This document shows, one piece after another, positions 21,563-31,983 of a stretch of DNA of 64,000 bases; within the stretch, counting starts at the first letter, position 1; each line of letters opens with the position of its first letter. The notes under the pieces were generated by a model. It was not told where the DNA came from and made no database searches. It saw only the letters and a program-made list of their open reading frames with translations. The stretch comes from Acheta domesticus (taxonomy: Eukaryota; Arthropoda; Insecta; Orthoptera; Gryllidae): NCBI GenBank assembly GCA_031308135.1, contig JAHLJT010008756.1, forward strand, positions 130,942,997 to 131,006,996, given 5' to 3'. Both the position numbers and the translations under genes were made by a program.

Positions 21563-24263
21563 GTCACGAATGCGTGTTAAAGTACGTGATAAAATTGGAA
21601 TAAATACAAGAAAACTCAGATAAAAGCAACAGTCACCTAGCTTAATATTTTAAAAGTGTAAGATTTATGTGTATTCGATAAATTAAAAATTAAGATTCGA
21701 TACAAGAAAGAGAAGGTATGCTAACTACAAAATCTATTGAAAACTAGTACTTACGAAATTTGGCAATGCGGTTGCGTATTTCCGTTCACTTAAGCTGCAA
21801 CTGTTTAATACAATGTCGACTATACTTTACCGTAAATAGATAAAGATATTAGATGAAATTTGTCTTCAAAATATTGAATAAGATTTGAAACAAATTCAAA
21901 ACAACTCGATACACCGTCCTCGTAACGTTCAAATTAACTGAATAATCACCACAAAAATAAAATAAACTGAATAGTCACTCGTCACAAAAATAGAATAAAT
22001 ATTTCAGTAATTAAGTTAAAACAGTGATATAAAATCGAAAATAAACTGATCTGTTTATAGATTTTGACACTTGATCACCAACTTGTAATTCTGAAGTTCG
22101 TTAAGGTTCGTGTAATATTTAAAATTCGTTAGCACTACTAACATGACATACTTCTGCCATACCACCTCTACGAAATTCCAGAGCATTCTGTCTTCGCCTT
22201 CCTCCCTTCATGAAAGAGTCCGAAAAACAAATTGCCATCTCTCTCCTTCATTTCTCCTTTGTGAATTTTTTATAAAACTACGTCTTTCTTTGTAATTTCG
22301 CTTTGCGTTCTTTCATACTCTGTACCTAAATTAATGACGTATTTTCCCCGATATTTAAATGTCCTGTTACAGTCAGGTTTATTAAAATTTTAGATTTACT
22401 TACATAGGATTTTCTTCCCGTTCACTTGTCTTACGATCGAAATTATAATTTATTTAGAATCCACGTTCCCAAAACCTAATTTCAACTTCCTTTGTCGTTC
22501 CAAAATGTGTCTTGTTTATTTATTTATGCCGGTCTGATTAGATTTTGCCCAATTTGTCAACTCCGGTGTAATAAATAAATAAATGTCCCTTTGCTTATAA
22601 AACAGTCAATTGTCTGTACGAAACATTTCGCATTGTCCTTATAAAATAAATTGAAATAATTGTTTTTTGTGACGTGTCTGTCTGAACCGTCACAGTATTT
22701 CAACATTTGACAAAAGCAAATAAACCAAAATATCCTGAAAACATGAAAAAATATGTAAGAATGGTGAGAACTAAGTATATTGACTGATTTACGTGTTCAC
22801 TGCAGTTCTTATCTTTTGTGTATTAATACAAATGCGTTTAAAGCACGTGTTAACAAAATGTGTACGTTTTATTTTGTGGTTCAGATATTTATGAGAGGAA
22901 ATAATGACTTCCTGTACCAATTTATTTACTTTCTTCCAGTTGTAATTAATGTTGTAATATTTGTTTATAGATTGCTTCAGCGCAATTCTTCCAAAAACAA
23001 ATAATTGCTTTCATATCCGTATTTTCATCTCCTTCTATGTGCGACTTTTGATGTGCTCGATTTGAATAAAATATAAGTGCTATTATTCTGATTACGCAAT
23101 GTATTACGGAGCGTTAGAAGGTTTCTTTCATTGCGACTTTTAATATTTCTCGTCGATCTAAATTGTAATTCTTGTCACATCGATTGCCTCACTAGCGGGG
23201 AAGTAATAACACGAACATTACATACTGTGTGTGTCCAGTTTATTCCTGTATACCTCATTGCACCTCCCTATGACATTGAATTGCTGGTGTTAATAATGAT
23301 CCTGGTGGTGTAGGCTGGGTATTTGGTTTTAATGTCCAACGCGCTGTAATATTGTTTTGGCAGTGATGAATTGAACAACATCGATTTCGTCACTTTCAGA
23401 CCCCAGCAGGCTCGTGTATTAACATGGTAATAGTTGTCTGTTATCATTAGATCCATTATCCTGATGCGTTCATTTCGGTTTATATGTATGGACTGCGTAT
23501 GAATATTATAGGGGAACACCATTCCTAATTGAGTTTTAATATTTTATTTGATCCATTACATTTGTCACAGTAACGTGTTTTGCTGTCGCGTATAACATAA
23601 CACATTTACACACAAACTAATTTTTGTGATTTCGGTAAATTTTGTTATCAAACGTACCGGACATTTACATCATTTCGGAAAACTGGGAATCTTCTGATTT
23701 TGTGATTTGTTGTTGTAATGTTTTTAAACGTAATTTCTTGGGTTCTCGAAGAAAATAAGTTCTCATCAACGTTTTCCTTGTTTTGGTACTCTATCAAATT
23801 GTTACGATAGTAATTTAATGTAGATGCGTTTTGCACAGTAATATGCAGAATGAATTGTTACTACTGTACTACTATGTGAATAACTACTACGAGTATTTTC
23901 ACATACTTTGGCTGTTACAAGAAGGCCCACTTTTTCAAAATATTCAACGTAAGTTCATGTTCGGATTCTGTATATCTTTTGTTCACTGAACGAAGCCAGT
24001 TTCTATTTTACCTCCATCGTTCGTCATTTTGTTCGCCTCTGAGTTTGTTTAATACGCTGTCGCGACCAAATACGTTATTTGATTCGAATTTGATATTAAT
24101 ATTCCTTGAAATAAATCGAAAGGACGTAGTGTAATGATTTTCATTTTTTAAATTTTCATGATGAAGCCAGTGTTAATGAATCCGAATCAACAATTCTATC
24201 CTAGCGGATTACGCCAATAAGAATATCCTCCCCATTAAATCTCAAGGACTGTAATGAAACATG
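21563..24263. other. Probable LINE 5' UTR, then AT-rich DNA without genes
   Basis: The first several hundred bases lie upstream of ORF1 and may be its 5' untranslated region; no boundary was found. Near 22545-22585 the sequence CAACTCCGGTGTAATAAATA followed by AATA repeats looks like the 3' tail of another plus-strand LINE. No domain is visible in the remaining frames. Confidence 0.35.
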
Positions 24264-24440
24264 AAGAAAAAACAATATCCGGGAAAATATCTTGGTATTC
24301 TGTTGGATCATAAACTAACGTGGTAATCTCACATTCAGGCAAGATCTAATAAAACTTACTGAAAATTTCAAATTTATATCCACTAATAAATTTAAAATAT
24401 TCTAATATAGTATATTTATGTACGACTTTTGTTTAATTTA
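24264..24440 (+). pseudogene. Short LINE reverse transcriptase remnant
   Basis: The plus-strand frame reads KYLGILLDHKLTW, then a stop, then SHIQARSNK. The block Y-L-G-x-x-L-D-x-x-L-T-W is the conserved segment after the catalytic core in jockey- and I-type reverse transcriptases. Several stops follow. Only this fragment can be recognised, and no ends are visible. Confidence 0.55.
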
Positions 24441-25732
24441 TTGGAAAAATTAAAATCTGCGATAATGTGTAGATCTTATAATTTTTTGACACTCCCTTCA
24501 CTGTATTAAAAGATATTGGTCGTATAATTAATGTATGTATTCAATGAAGAGCAAGATAAAAGAGAAAAATATTGTTGAGAGAAGAGGAGAGAGAATGAGT
24601 GAAGACGTGAAGAGAGTTGTGATAGAAAAGAATGAGAAAGCAAGCAGAGTGTTGATGAAGGGCGAATAGTAAGGAGAACAGAGGATGAAGAGCATCAAAT
24701 AAATCATTACCAATTTATTCTGCAGTGTTTTGTGATTAGTAAAAAGCCAATGAAGTGTTTGACAGCCCAATCTTATTCTTTCGTTCACTGCAACATACAT
24801 CAGCAATCTATTGCAAAGAAATTGCACACCTCGGAGAGATCCAGATACGTCATTTAACAAAGCAGCAGTATCAATCAACTGCTGCGAATGAAAACAGCTG
24901 AAGACGCAGTCGTAGTTTGAATATCCTTTCCCGCTCACCGGCCGATCTTCCGTTTGCGGCGAAGACTTTTATGCAGGACGTGAAATCCCACAGAGAGGTG
25001 GAAAGAACAGATTATTAAGCGCAGTTTTATTGGTATGAGGTAGTAGGAATCAAGTGCTAGTGATTACGGCTCTCATTGTTTTCAAAAATTTGAATTTTTT
25101 TTGGTCAATCACTGATTGAACGGTGGCCTTTGTATACGACATGCGCTCAACTGTAAAAGTAGTTCCAGTGACAAAAAGGAATTCAGAACTCCGACACCCA
25201 ATAAATCGCGAAGGCTTCGGACTCATTGATTTGATGAAATGATTTCGGTCTGTAGTGAAAACCTAACTATAAATTGTCAAGACAATAGTAATATCCCTGT
25301 ACAAATTGTTAGATATTAGCATCAATTCTCGGATTCTCTCTCGTCACCATCTTCTACGTCACAGGCACTTTACTTTGTGACAAAGAGTTTACAGTCACCA
25401 CTTCACGTGCACTGCGGAGGCGATAGAAGTCGCAAATTTCCGCCTCCTAAGTTACATTGGATCGTACAATTATATACGGTGTATTTGGTACATCGGCTCG
25501 GTTCTTCGAACGTACAATTATATACGTCGGCTCTGCAAATATTCCGCCCCTTCAAATACATCTCAGCTTTGAAGGTCACAGAAGGACGGCTGAAACGATT
25601 GTTACTCGTGTGAACGTTCCAATTCACGTGGACGTGGTGTGGCGCGGACAGCCGAGAATAAATGCATTAAGAGATCAGTCATGGATTCTTCCGTTCGCTT
25701 CCTAGAGTAACACTCGTTACACTCGTTGATCG
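24441..25732. other. No gene seen
   Basis: A purine-rich tract with GAGAGAAGAGGAGAGAG-like runs lies near 24570-24610. ACAATTATATACG occurs twice (near 25465 and 25515). A 136-codon minus-strand frame (24938-24528) ends in this purine tract and has no recognisable domain. Nothing else is supported. Confidence 0.4.
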
Positions 25733-26460
25733 ACCACTTCTTCGCCGCCGCACATGATACTCATCCGCGGGCCGATCGCTTCTTCGCCGCCGCTAGCGTC
25801 ACTTTGTCCGCGCCCCGATCACTTCATCGCTCCGCTAGTGTCACGTTGTCCACGCGCTGATTGCTTCTTCGCTGCCGCTCGTGACGTATTGTCCGCGCGC
25901 CGGCCAATTTTTCGCGGCCGCTGGTAACACCTCGCCAGCACGCCGGCCACTTCTTCGCCGCCGCTTGTGACACATCACTAGCATGTCGGCCACTTCTTCG
26001 CTGCCGTTCTTGACACATTGCCAGGGCGCCGGCCACTTCTTCGCCAGCGCTCGTGCCTATCGTTTGCGCGCCATCCACTTCTTCGACGCCGCTCAAAGCA
26101 TATCGTCCGTGCGCCGACCACTTCTTCGCTACCGCTCGTGACACATTGCCAGCGCGCCGGCCACTTCTTCGTCTCTGCTCGTGACACAGCTCCAGTGCGC
26201 CGGCCACTTCTTCGCTGCCGCTTGTGACGTATCACTAGCGTCTCGACCACTTCTTCGCCGCCGCTTGTGACACATCGCCAGCGCGCCGGCCACTTCTTCG
26301 CTGCCGCTCGTGACACATTTCCAGCGCGCCGGCCACTTTTTCGCCGCCACTCGTGACACATCTCCAGCGTGTCAGCCACTTCTTCGCTACCGCTCGTGAC
26401 ACATTGTTCACGAGCCTACCACTTCTTCGCCACCGCTCGTGACACATCTCCCGCGCGGCC
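25733..26460. repeat. 43-bp GC-rich minisatellite, about 17 copies
   Basis: Units of 43 bp start CCACTTCTTCGCCGCCGCT and continue GTGACACAT, then CAGCGCGCCGG. Some copies are 42 bp or diverged, chiefly near the left edge. Since 43 is not a multiple of three, the frame rotates from unit to unit. The long minus-strand frames rich in KKWPA and RRSGR are therefore a by-product. The array runs into a CpG-rich stretch at 26440-26600. Confidence 0.85.
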
Positions 26461-27057
26461 GCCCGTGGCGTCTTAATCGCATTCATGGCGGGCGGAGCGG
26501 AAATTCTTCGCCTCTGCGCCGCACCCCCGTGACGGACGGACGGAGGGAGGGAGCTGAGCAGAGAGAAGTGGCAAAAGGAGATCCTTGGTGCGGAGAGGCC
26601 GAGGGTGTTGCGAGGGTGAATTAAACCGCGCTTCATTCCCGCGCCGAATTTGAATACAAACTGCACGAATTTTACGGCCCTTGAAGTTGAGAAGGGGCTC
26701 TCGGAGCGGAGCAGCGAAGGAGCGGAAAAGAGTGGGGGAGAAACGGCGCCCCGCCTGTGTGGAAGGACCTCCACACACGAATCTAAGAGCATTCCTTGAA
26801 GTTTCGCAACTCGAACAACTGGAAGGAACAATGCAGGTATTGAGATAGATGGGATATAAATTTTGGGGAATAGCGAAGCGAATAAGATGGAAATTGAAGT
26901 ACAAATTAACTCAATTCTACGCAAACTGTCTGAATGAAGTTGCTTTCGTTGTAGAATAATAGCTTCATGTGCAATTGTACCGACAAAACTGCTCTGATTT
27001 GAGTGTTTCCGCAAGAAATATTGGAGTACAGTAAACATTATTTTATCATCAATATTT
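26461..27057. other. CpG-rich flank then AT-rich DNA, no gene seen
   Basis: CpG-rich to about 26760, then AT-rich. A 267-codon minus-strand frame (27038-26235) spans this region but ends inside the 43-bp array and has no domain I recognise. Confidence 0.4.
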
Positions 27058-27303
27058 CTGTGGTCATGGGGTAAAAGTTCTTAAGTCAGTTTTTGGCGAA
27101 ATTGTGTTAAGTACTAAAACTACAAGTTAAGTTTCAATATTTCATTTTAGTAAAACGACCTAATTGAAATGTTGTCTCCTTAACGAGAAAAACGCGTTGG
27201 GAAATAGCGTTGATCATAGGAACAAGCATTGGCTTAATAATCTAGCCCTTGTTTTCTGGAAACTAAGATTTTTCACTTAAGAACTTTTACCCCGTGACCA
27301 CAG
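27058..27303. mobile_element. MITE with 29-bp near-perfect inverted repeats, 246 bp
   Basis: The left arm (27058-27086) begins CTGTGGTCATGGGGTAAAAG and ends TTCTTAAGT. The right arm (27275-27303) is its reverse complement with one difference, a C for the T in TCATGG. ATTT is present immediately outside both ends and may be a 4-bp duplication. The interior of about 190 bp is AT-rich with no coding capacity. Superfamily is unassigned. Confidence 0.65.
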
Positions 27304-27609
27304 ATTTATTGACATCCCCAGTAGAAGTCTTAATAAAGTTCAATCTCGCCTATTTTTTTAAAAATTATGATGAACATATTCGTTAGGACTCATTTAATCC
27401 GTCAACGCGGAACGTCGCTTTGACATGCTTTCACCTCTATTCGCGGGTGTCTATATCTACACCACAAGCCGTTTCCCTCTATGCGGTGCGATGCCATGTG
27501 GTAAAGAAGGATCCCCGTATGGACGTAGTGGTATCTCTTTCAACGGTCCTTTCCCCTTCCCCCACTGGAATGATACTGCATCCAACCTAGGCTCCACGAT
27601 GCAGATTCA

Positions 27610-27876
27610 GAGGTACCTCTTTCGTAAGAATAAGTCTCTCTGAAAGGGAGGCTCTTTGAGTTGTAGGGAGTCCCGACAGTGTGATTTTCCCCATTAGCTA
27701 GAGAGCTAGGTTGAATTAATCTTCTGTCGGGTAGAAAATTCTAGCAGTTGACTGCTCTGATCGGTAGGTTCCGTGGTTTCTCCATTCAGTACCAGGCGTA
27801 TGGCGGGGCAGTACCTCAACAAACAAGCAACGTTACGCACGCAAACCTTATATCAACCTTTTCTCTTCCACTCTTT

Positions 27877-27880
<4 letters not shown>
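27610..27880 (+). mobile_element. SINE1, diverged, 3' half lost to CA repeat
   Basis: It aligns with the family from a degenerate head (GGAGTCCCGACAGTG near 27667) through AGCTAGAGAGCTAGG and ATTCTAGCAG to the CAACAAACAAGCAACG block near 27815. The sequence then passes straight into a CA repeat. In full copies the same place holds a short ACACACACTTACA segment, so the repeat may have grown from it. Confidence 0.65.
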
Positions 27881-27921
<41 letters not shown>

Positions 27922-28002
27922 ACACATACTCTCGTAGTAAAATGTGTATTATGTACTTTATATGTGAGGATGTGTATTATGCGTATTACATGAGAGGATG
28001 TG

Positions 28003-28057
<55 letters not shown>

Positions 28058-28058
28058 C
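27879..28058. repeat. CA microsatellite followed by TA microsatellite
   Basis: About 18 CA dinucleotides lie at 27879-27916, followed by interrupted CA-like sequence and about 25 TA dinucleotides at 28008-28058. The TA run ends in an imperfect ATATATACACACATATG. Confidence 0.9.
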
Positions 28059-28299
28059 ACACATATGTATGTACTATAAAATGTAATCCCTCATTAGTAC
28101 GAATTTCAAGGGACCAAAATTTCAACTCTGAAACGTACGAACTTCAACTTTATTTTATGAATTAAATGAAACTGGATTTTCACACGATTGTCTATAATAA
28201 ATTGAATTTTTCCTTTATAAAATTTCATCAGCTGATGGCACCCGCGTCTTGGATGTTGGTCATCCTCCTACCGCTCTCTGTATCGACGCCATTGATTGC

Positions 28300-28699
28300 C
28301 GCCTAAAAACGACGAGTAGCCGTCGGAGAGGGTCTCCATTCAGAGAGTGAATGGCTGGCGAGTGCTCTTCCCCAGAGCTTGAGGTAGCTGACGCGCGGGG
28401 CGCCTCGGGCGCGTCGCGTGGGCGGTCTCACCCCCCTCCCCTCCCCCACCTTCTCCCTGCGCTGGCGCTCCGCCATCACACAAGCGCCGCCGTCGCCGCC
28501 GCACCTGCTGGGCACAGCCCCGGTCCCGGCCGCGGAGCGGGCATTAAAAGGAGCTTTGACGTCGTAATTCCTGGAGGCGGCGGCGGCTGACGGAACAATT
28601 AGGGCGAGTGGGTGGAGAAGGGTGGGGGGTGGGGAGACGCCGCCCGCGGGCGTCTTACGGTCAGCCACCCGCTCTCCCCGCCCCGCCTGCCTTGTTCCC
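28300..28699. other. CpG-rich island
   Basis: A GC- and CpG-rich stretch contains an AT-rich core, CATTAAAAGGAGCTTTGACG, near 28540. Long overlapping frames on both strands lack recognisable domains. It could be a promoter-type island, but I see no downstream gene. Confidence 0.45.
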
Positions 28700-29290
28700 A
28701 CCACCGAAACCACCCAGGCCCTAGCACCTCCCCGCCTCGCTCCGTCCGTTCCAGCCACGACCCGCCCTGCTGCTACCTCGCAGCCGCCTCGCACCTCCAC
28801 GCCCCACCCCGCTCCGCCCCGCTCCGTCCTCATCAGCTACGCCTTGCCCTGTCACTCCCCGTCCCGCTCGCCCTGCTCCGCCCCGCTCCGACCCGACCCG
28901 CTCCGACCTGCTCCGCCCCGCCTTGCTCCGCCCCGCCCTGCTCCGCCCCGCCCTGTTCCGCCCCGCCCTGCTCCGCCCCGCACCACCCCGCCCTGCTCCG
29001 TCCCGCCTCGCCCCGCTCCGCCCTTCCCCGCCCTTCTCCGCCCCGCCCCACCCTGCTTCTCCCCGCCCTGCACCGCCCCGCCCTGCTCCGCCCCGCTCCG
29101 TCCTGCTCCGCCCTGCGTCACCCCGCTCCGCCCAGCTCCCCTGTTCCTCCCCGCCCCGCTCCGCTCCGCCCTGCTCCGCCCTGCACCTCCCTGCCACAGC
29201 CTGCCCTATCACTAACCGCCCCGCCCCACACAGTCCCTTCCAACCACGCCCCCGTCCCGCCCCGCCCACGCCTCGCCGCTACCTCGCAGT
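28700..29290. repeat. C-rich array of CTCCGCCCCGCCCTG-type units
   Basis: Irregular units of about 13-15 bp, mainly CTGCTCCGCCCCGCC, fill this stretch, with cleaner periodicity at 28860-29200. The plus strand is strongly C-rich. Pro/Ala/Arg-rich frames on one strand and Gly/Arg-rich frames on the other come from the repeat. Confidence 0.85.
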
Positions 29291-30480
29291 GTCTCGCAGC
29301 CGCCCCGCCCCGCCCTCCACCGCCTCCATCGCCGTCTCTTCTCCGCCTCCCCCCCTCCCTCCCCCGCCGCTCGCGCGCCTGTAAAAACAGTGGCGGCGAA
29401 GGGCGATGAACAAAAACAGCGCGCGCGCGGGCGGGCGGGCGGGTGGGCGGCATTGTGCGCGGCCGCACAAAAGGCGGAGAGAGGTCGCCCCGAGCGCCGA
29501 GGACAGAGGAGGACGGGAGGCGAGGACGCGAGGAACAACGGCGCAGCGGCCGGCGCAATCGGTTCACCTCCTCTCCAATCCGCTGATAGCGACAGGCCAG
29601 CGGGGCCGGCGGCGGCGGCGGCGGCAGAGCGAGCCGGGAAGGGGGCGGGGCCGACCGCACGTAGCCGCCAGCCTGCGCCAGGCAACCTGTTACACGCCGC
29701 TGTCCCCGCCGCCACTCGTAAATTCACCCAAAGCTCTCCGGTGCTGTTTATCCTAGCTCAAATACGGACACAAAGAAAACGATACGCTGCGGTTCGGTGC
29801 ATAGGCGAGCGTACAACAGGGAGTGGGGAAGGAGGGCAGGAGGTCCATGGTCCCACTTAAAATTTAGAAAAAGGTCACGTCACGTTACGAAATATAACAT
29901 TTTATTTTCTTGGCTGTGTTCATTCCTTAATTTACACATTTTTAACCTGACAGTTTGAGGGATTTTTACACATACGAGGCTCTCTAAGTCAGCAGGTAAG
30001 CCCGTAGATGGATCAGCATAAAATGAATTGTGTTTATTAATTGTATAGTTCGTGTTAAAAATTATTTTCTATTCTGTATGATTTATTTGTCTTCTAGTAA
30101 AATACGCAGATAGGTAATAATAATATAGTTTGAAGGAAAATGTGACTCAGAAATGCAAGTGTATTCGTTATGTTTTCGGCTGCGCACGCCTGTGGTTTTG
30201 TGCTGTCAATACTGCATTCGAGATAATCTCCAACGCCTGTAAAGATCAACAATGACAAATCGATCATATGGAGTGGTTTATGTGAAACGTGGAACTCAAC
30301 AACCAGCTCTTGGTTCTCTCAAATCAGTCTTTTCGTGAATGCTTCATATTTTATAACTCGTCATACTTTGAAAAAGCACAAACTTTGCTGGATGGAATGC
30401 AAATGCTCAGATTGTCTCTTCTTGCGCGAAACGTTGTGCAGGACCATCAGCTGAACCGTAGTTTCCGGCTGCCATTGTAT
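29291..30480. other. CpG-rich stretch then AT-rich DNA, no gene seen
   Basis: CpG-rich to about 29720, with GCGGGCGGGCGGGTGGGCGG near 29430. AT-rich from 29860. No recognisable domain in any frame. Confidence 0.4.
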
Positions 30481-31300
30481 ACACGCAACCAACTCCTTCT
30501 CGCCTTTTTGTCTCCACATCACGCTACGCCACGCCAGGCTAGACCAAACCAGACCAGGCCACGCTACGACACTCCAACTCTCCACGTCTCCGCGCCAACG
30601 TCTCCGCGTTATGTTACTCCACGCCACACTAAACCAAACCAAACCAGTCCAAGGCAGGTGACAAGCCAGGCCACGCTACGACAATCCAATCCTCCACGCC
30701 TCCGCTTTATACTACGCCACGCCAGGCTAGACGAAGCCAGGACACGCTACGACACTCGAAACTTCCACGCCTCCGCTTTATACTACGCCACGCCAGGCTA
30801 GACGAAGCCAGGACACGCTACGACACTCCAATCTTCCACACCACCGTCTCCGCGTTACTCGACACCACGCTAGACTAGACCAAAGCAGACCAGGCCACGC
30901 TACGACACTCCAATCCTCCACGCCTCCGCTTTACACTACGCCACGCCAGGCTACACGAAGCCAGGCCACGCTACAACACTCGAAACTTCCACGCCACCGT
31001 GTCCGCGTTACTCTACGCCACGCTAGGCTAGACCAAACCAGACCAGACCACGCTACGACACCCCCATCTTCCACGACTCCGCGCCAACGTCTCCGCGTTA
31101 CGTTACTCCACGCAAGACTAGATCAAACCAAACCAAACCAGGCCAGACCAGCAACAAGCCAGGTCACTCTACGACCACCAATCCTCCACGCCTCCGCTTT
31201 ACAGTAGGCCACGCCAGGCTAGACGAAGCCAGGCCACGCTACGACACTCCAATCTTCCCGGCCACCGTCTCCGCGTTACGCTACGCTACACCAAGCTGGT
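30481..31300. repeat. Variable-length minisatellite, 69/84/114-bp units
   Basis: The anchor CCACGCTACGACACTCCAAT recurs near 30559, 30673, 30742, 30811, 30896, 30965, 31049, 31164 and 31232. The spacings are about 114, 69, 69, 85, 69, 84, 115 and 68 bp. The length classes arise from presence or absence of a block with CACCGTCTCCGCGTTAC and one with CAAACCAGACCAGGCC. Confidence 0.8.
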
Positions 31301-31678
31301 CCCTCTCCGCCCCGTCTCGCGCCCTGCCCCGCCCCTTCCTTGTCTTGGCTCCCCGGCCCTCGGGCGCGGCGCCGCGGCCCTTCACTCTCGCGCTCAACAT
31401 CGCCGGCGCTTCCGCCGCCGCCTCGTCAAGTTTTCATTACCTTTGTCCACGCTCCCCCGGGGCTCATTAGTCCTCGGCTGCGCCCGCCCCGCGGCCCCCT
31501 CTCGCCACCGCCCTTTCAGCCCCGACCTTCTCGTCCCGGCCCTTTCAGTTGGAACCTCTCGTCCACGCCCTCATCCCGGCCTTCTCGCCCCTATCGTTGG
31601 CGCCCTTCCGTCTGCCTCTGGCCTATCGTTGCTGCTTATCTGACACCATCCTCGGCCCTCTCGTCCCCACCAGCATCG
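31301..31678. other. CpG-rich lead to the 12-bp array
   Basis: CpG-rich, with a small AT-rich core GTCAAGTTTTCATTACC near 31425. No recognisable domain. Confidence 0.4.
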
Positions 31679-31983
31679 CCGCCCTCGTCCCCCGCCCTCG
31701 TCCCCGCCCTCGTCCCCGCCCTCGTCCCCCGCCCTCGTCCCCGCCCTCGTCCCCGCCCTCGTCCCCGCCCTCGTCCCCGCCCTCGTCCCCGCCCTCGTCC
31801 CCGCCCTCGTCCCCGCCCTCGTCCCCGCCCTCGTCCCCGCCCTCGTCCCCGCCCTCGTCCCCGCCCTCGTCCCCGCCCTCGTCCCCGCCCTCGTCCCCGC
31901 CCTCGTCCCCGCCCTCGTCCCCGCCCTCGTCCCCGCCCTCGTCCCCGCCCTCGTCCCCGCCCTCGTCCCCGCCCTCGTCCCCG
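31679..31983. repeat. 12-bp array, CGCCCTCGTCCC, about 25 copies
   Basis: Almost perfect 12-bp units. Because 12 is a multiple of three, each frame gives a simple periodic peptide: Arg-Pro, Ala-Leu-Val-Pro or Pro-Ser-Ser-Pro on one strand and Arg-Gly or Ala-Gly-Thr-Arg on the other. Homogeneity suggests recent expansion. Flanks to 32320 are C-rich but aperiodic. Confidence 0.95.

Noticed and set aside
24528..24938. A 136-codon minus-strand frame with a hydrophobic end
   Set aside because: The hydrophobic part is the translation of a purine-rich tract, and no family match is apparent.
26235..27038. A 267-codon minus-strand frame
   Set aside because: Its end is inside the 43-bp array, and the remainder has no recognisable domain or splice logic.
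28612..29409. A 265-codon Pro/Ala-rich frame
   Set aside because: It covers a C-rich array with equally long frames on the opposite strand.
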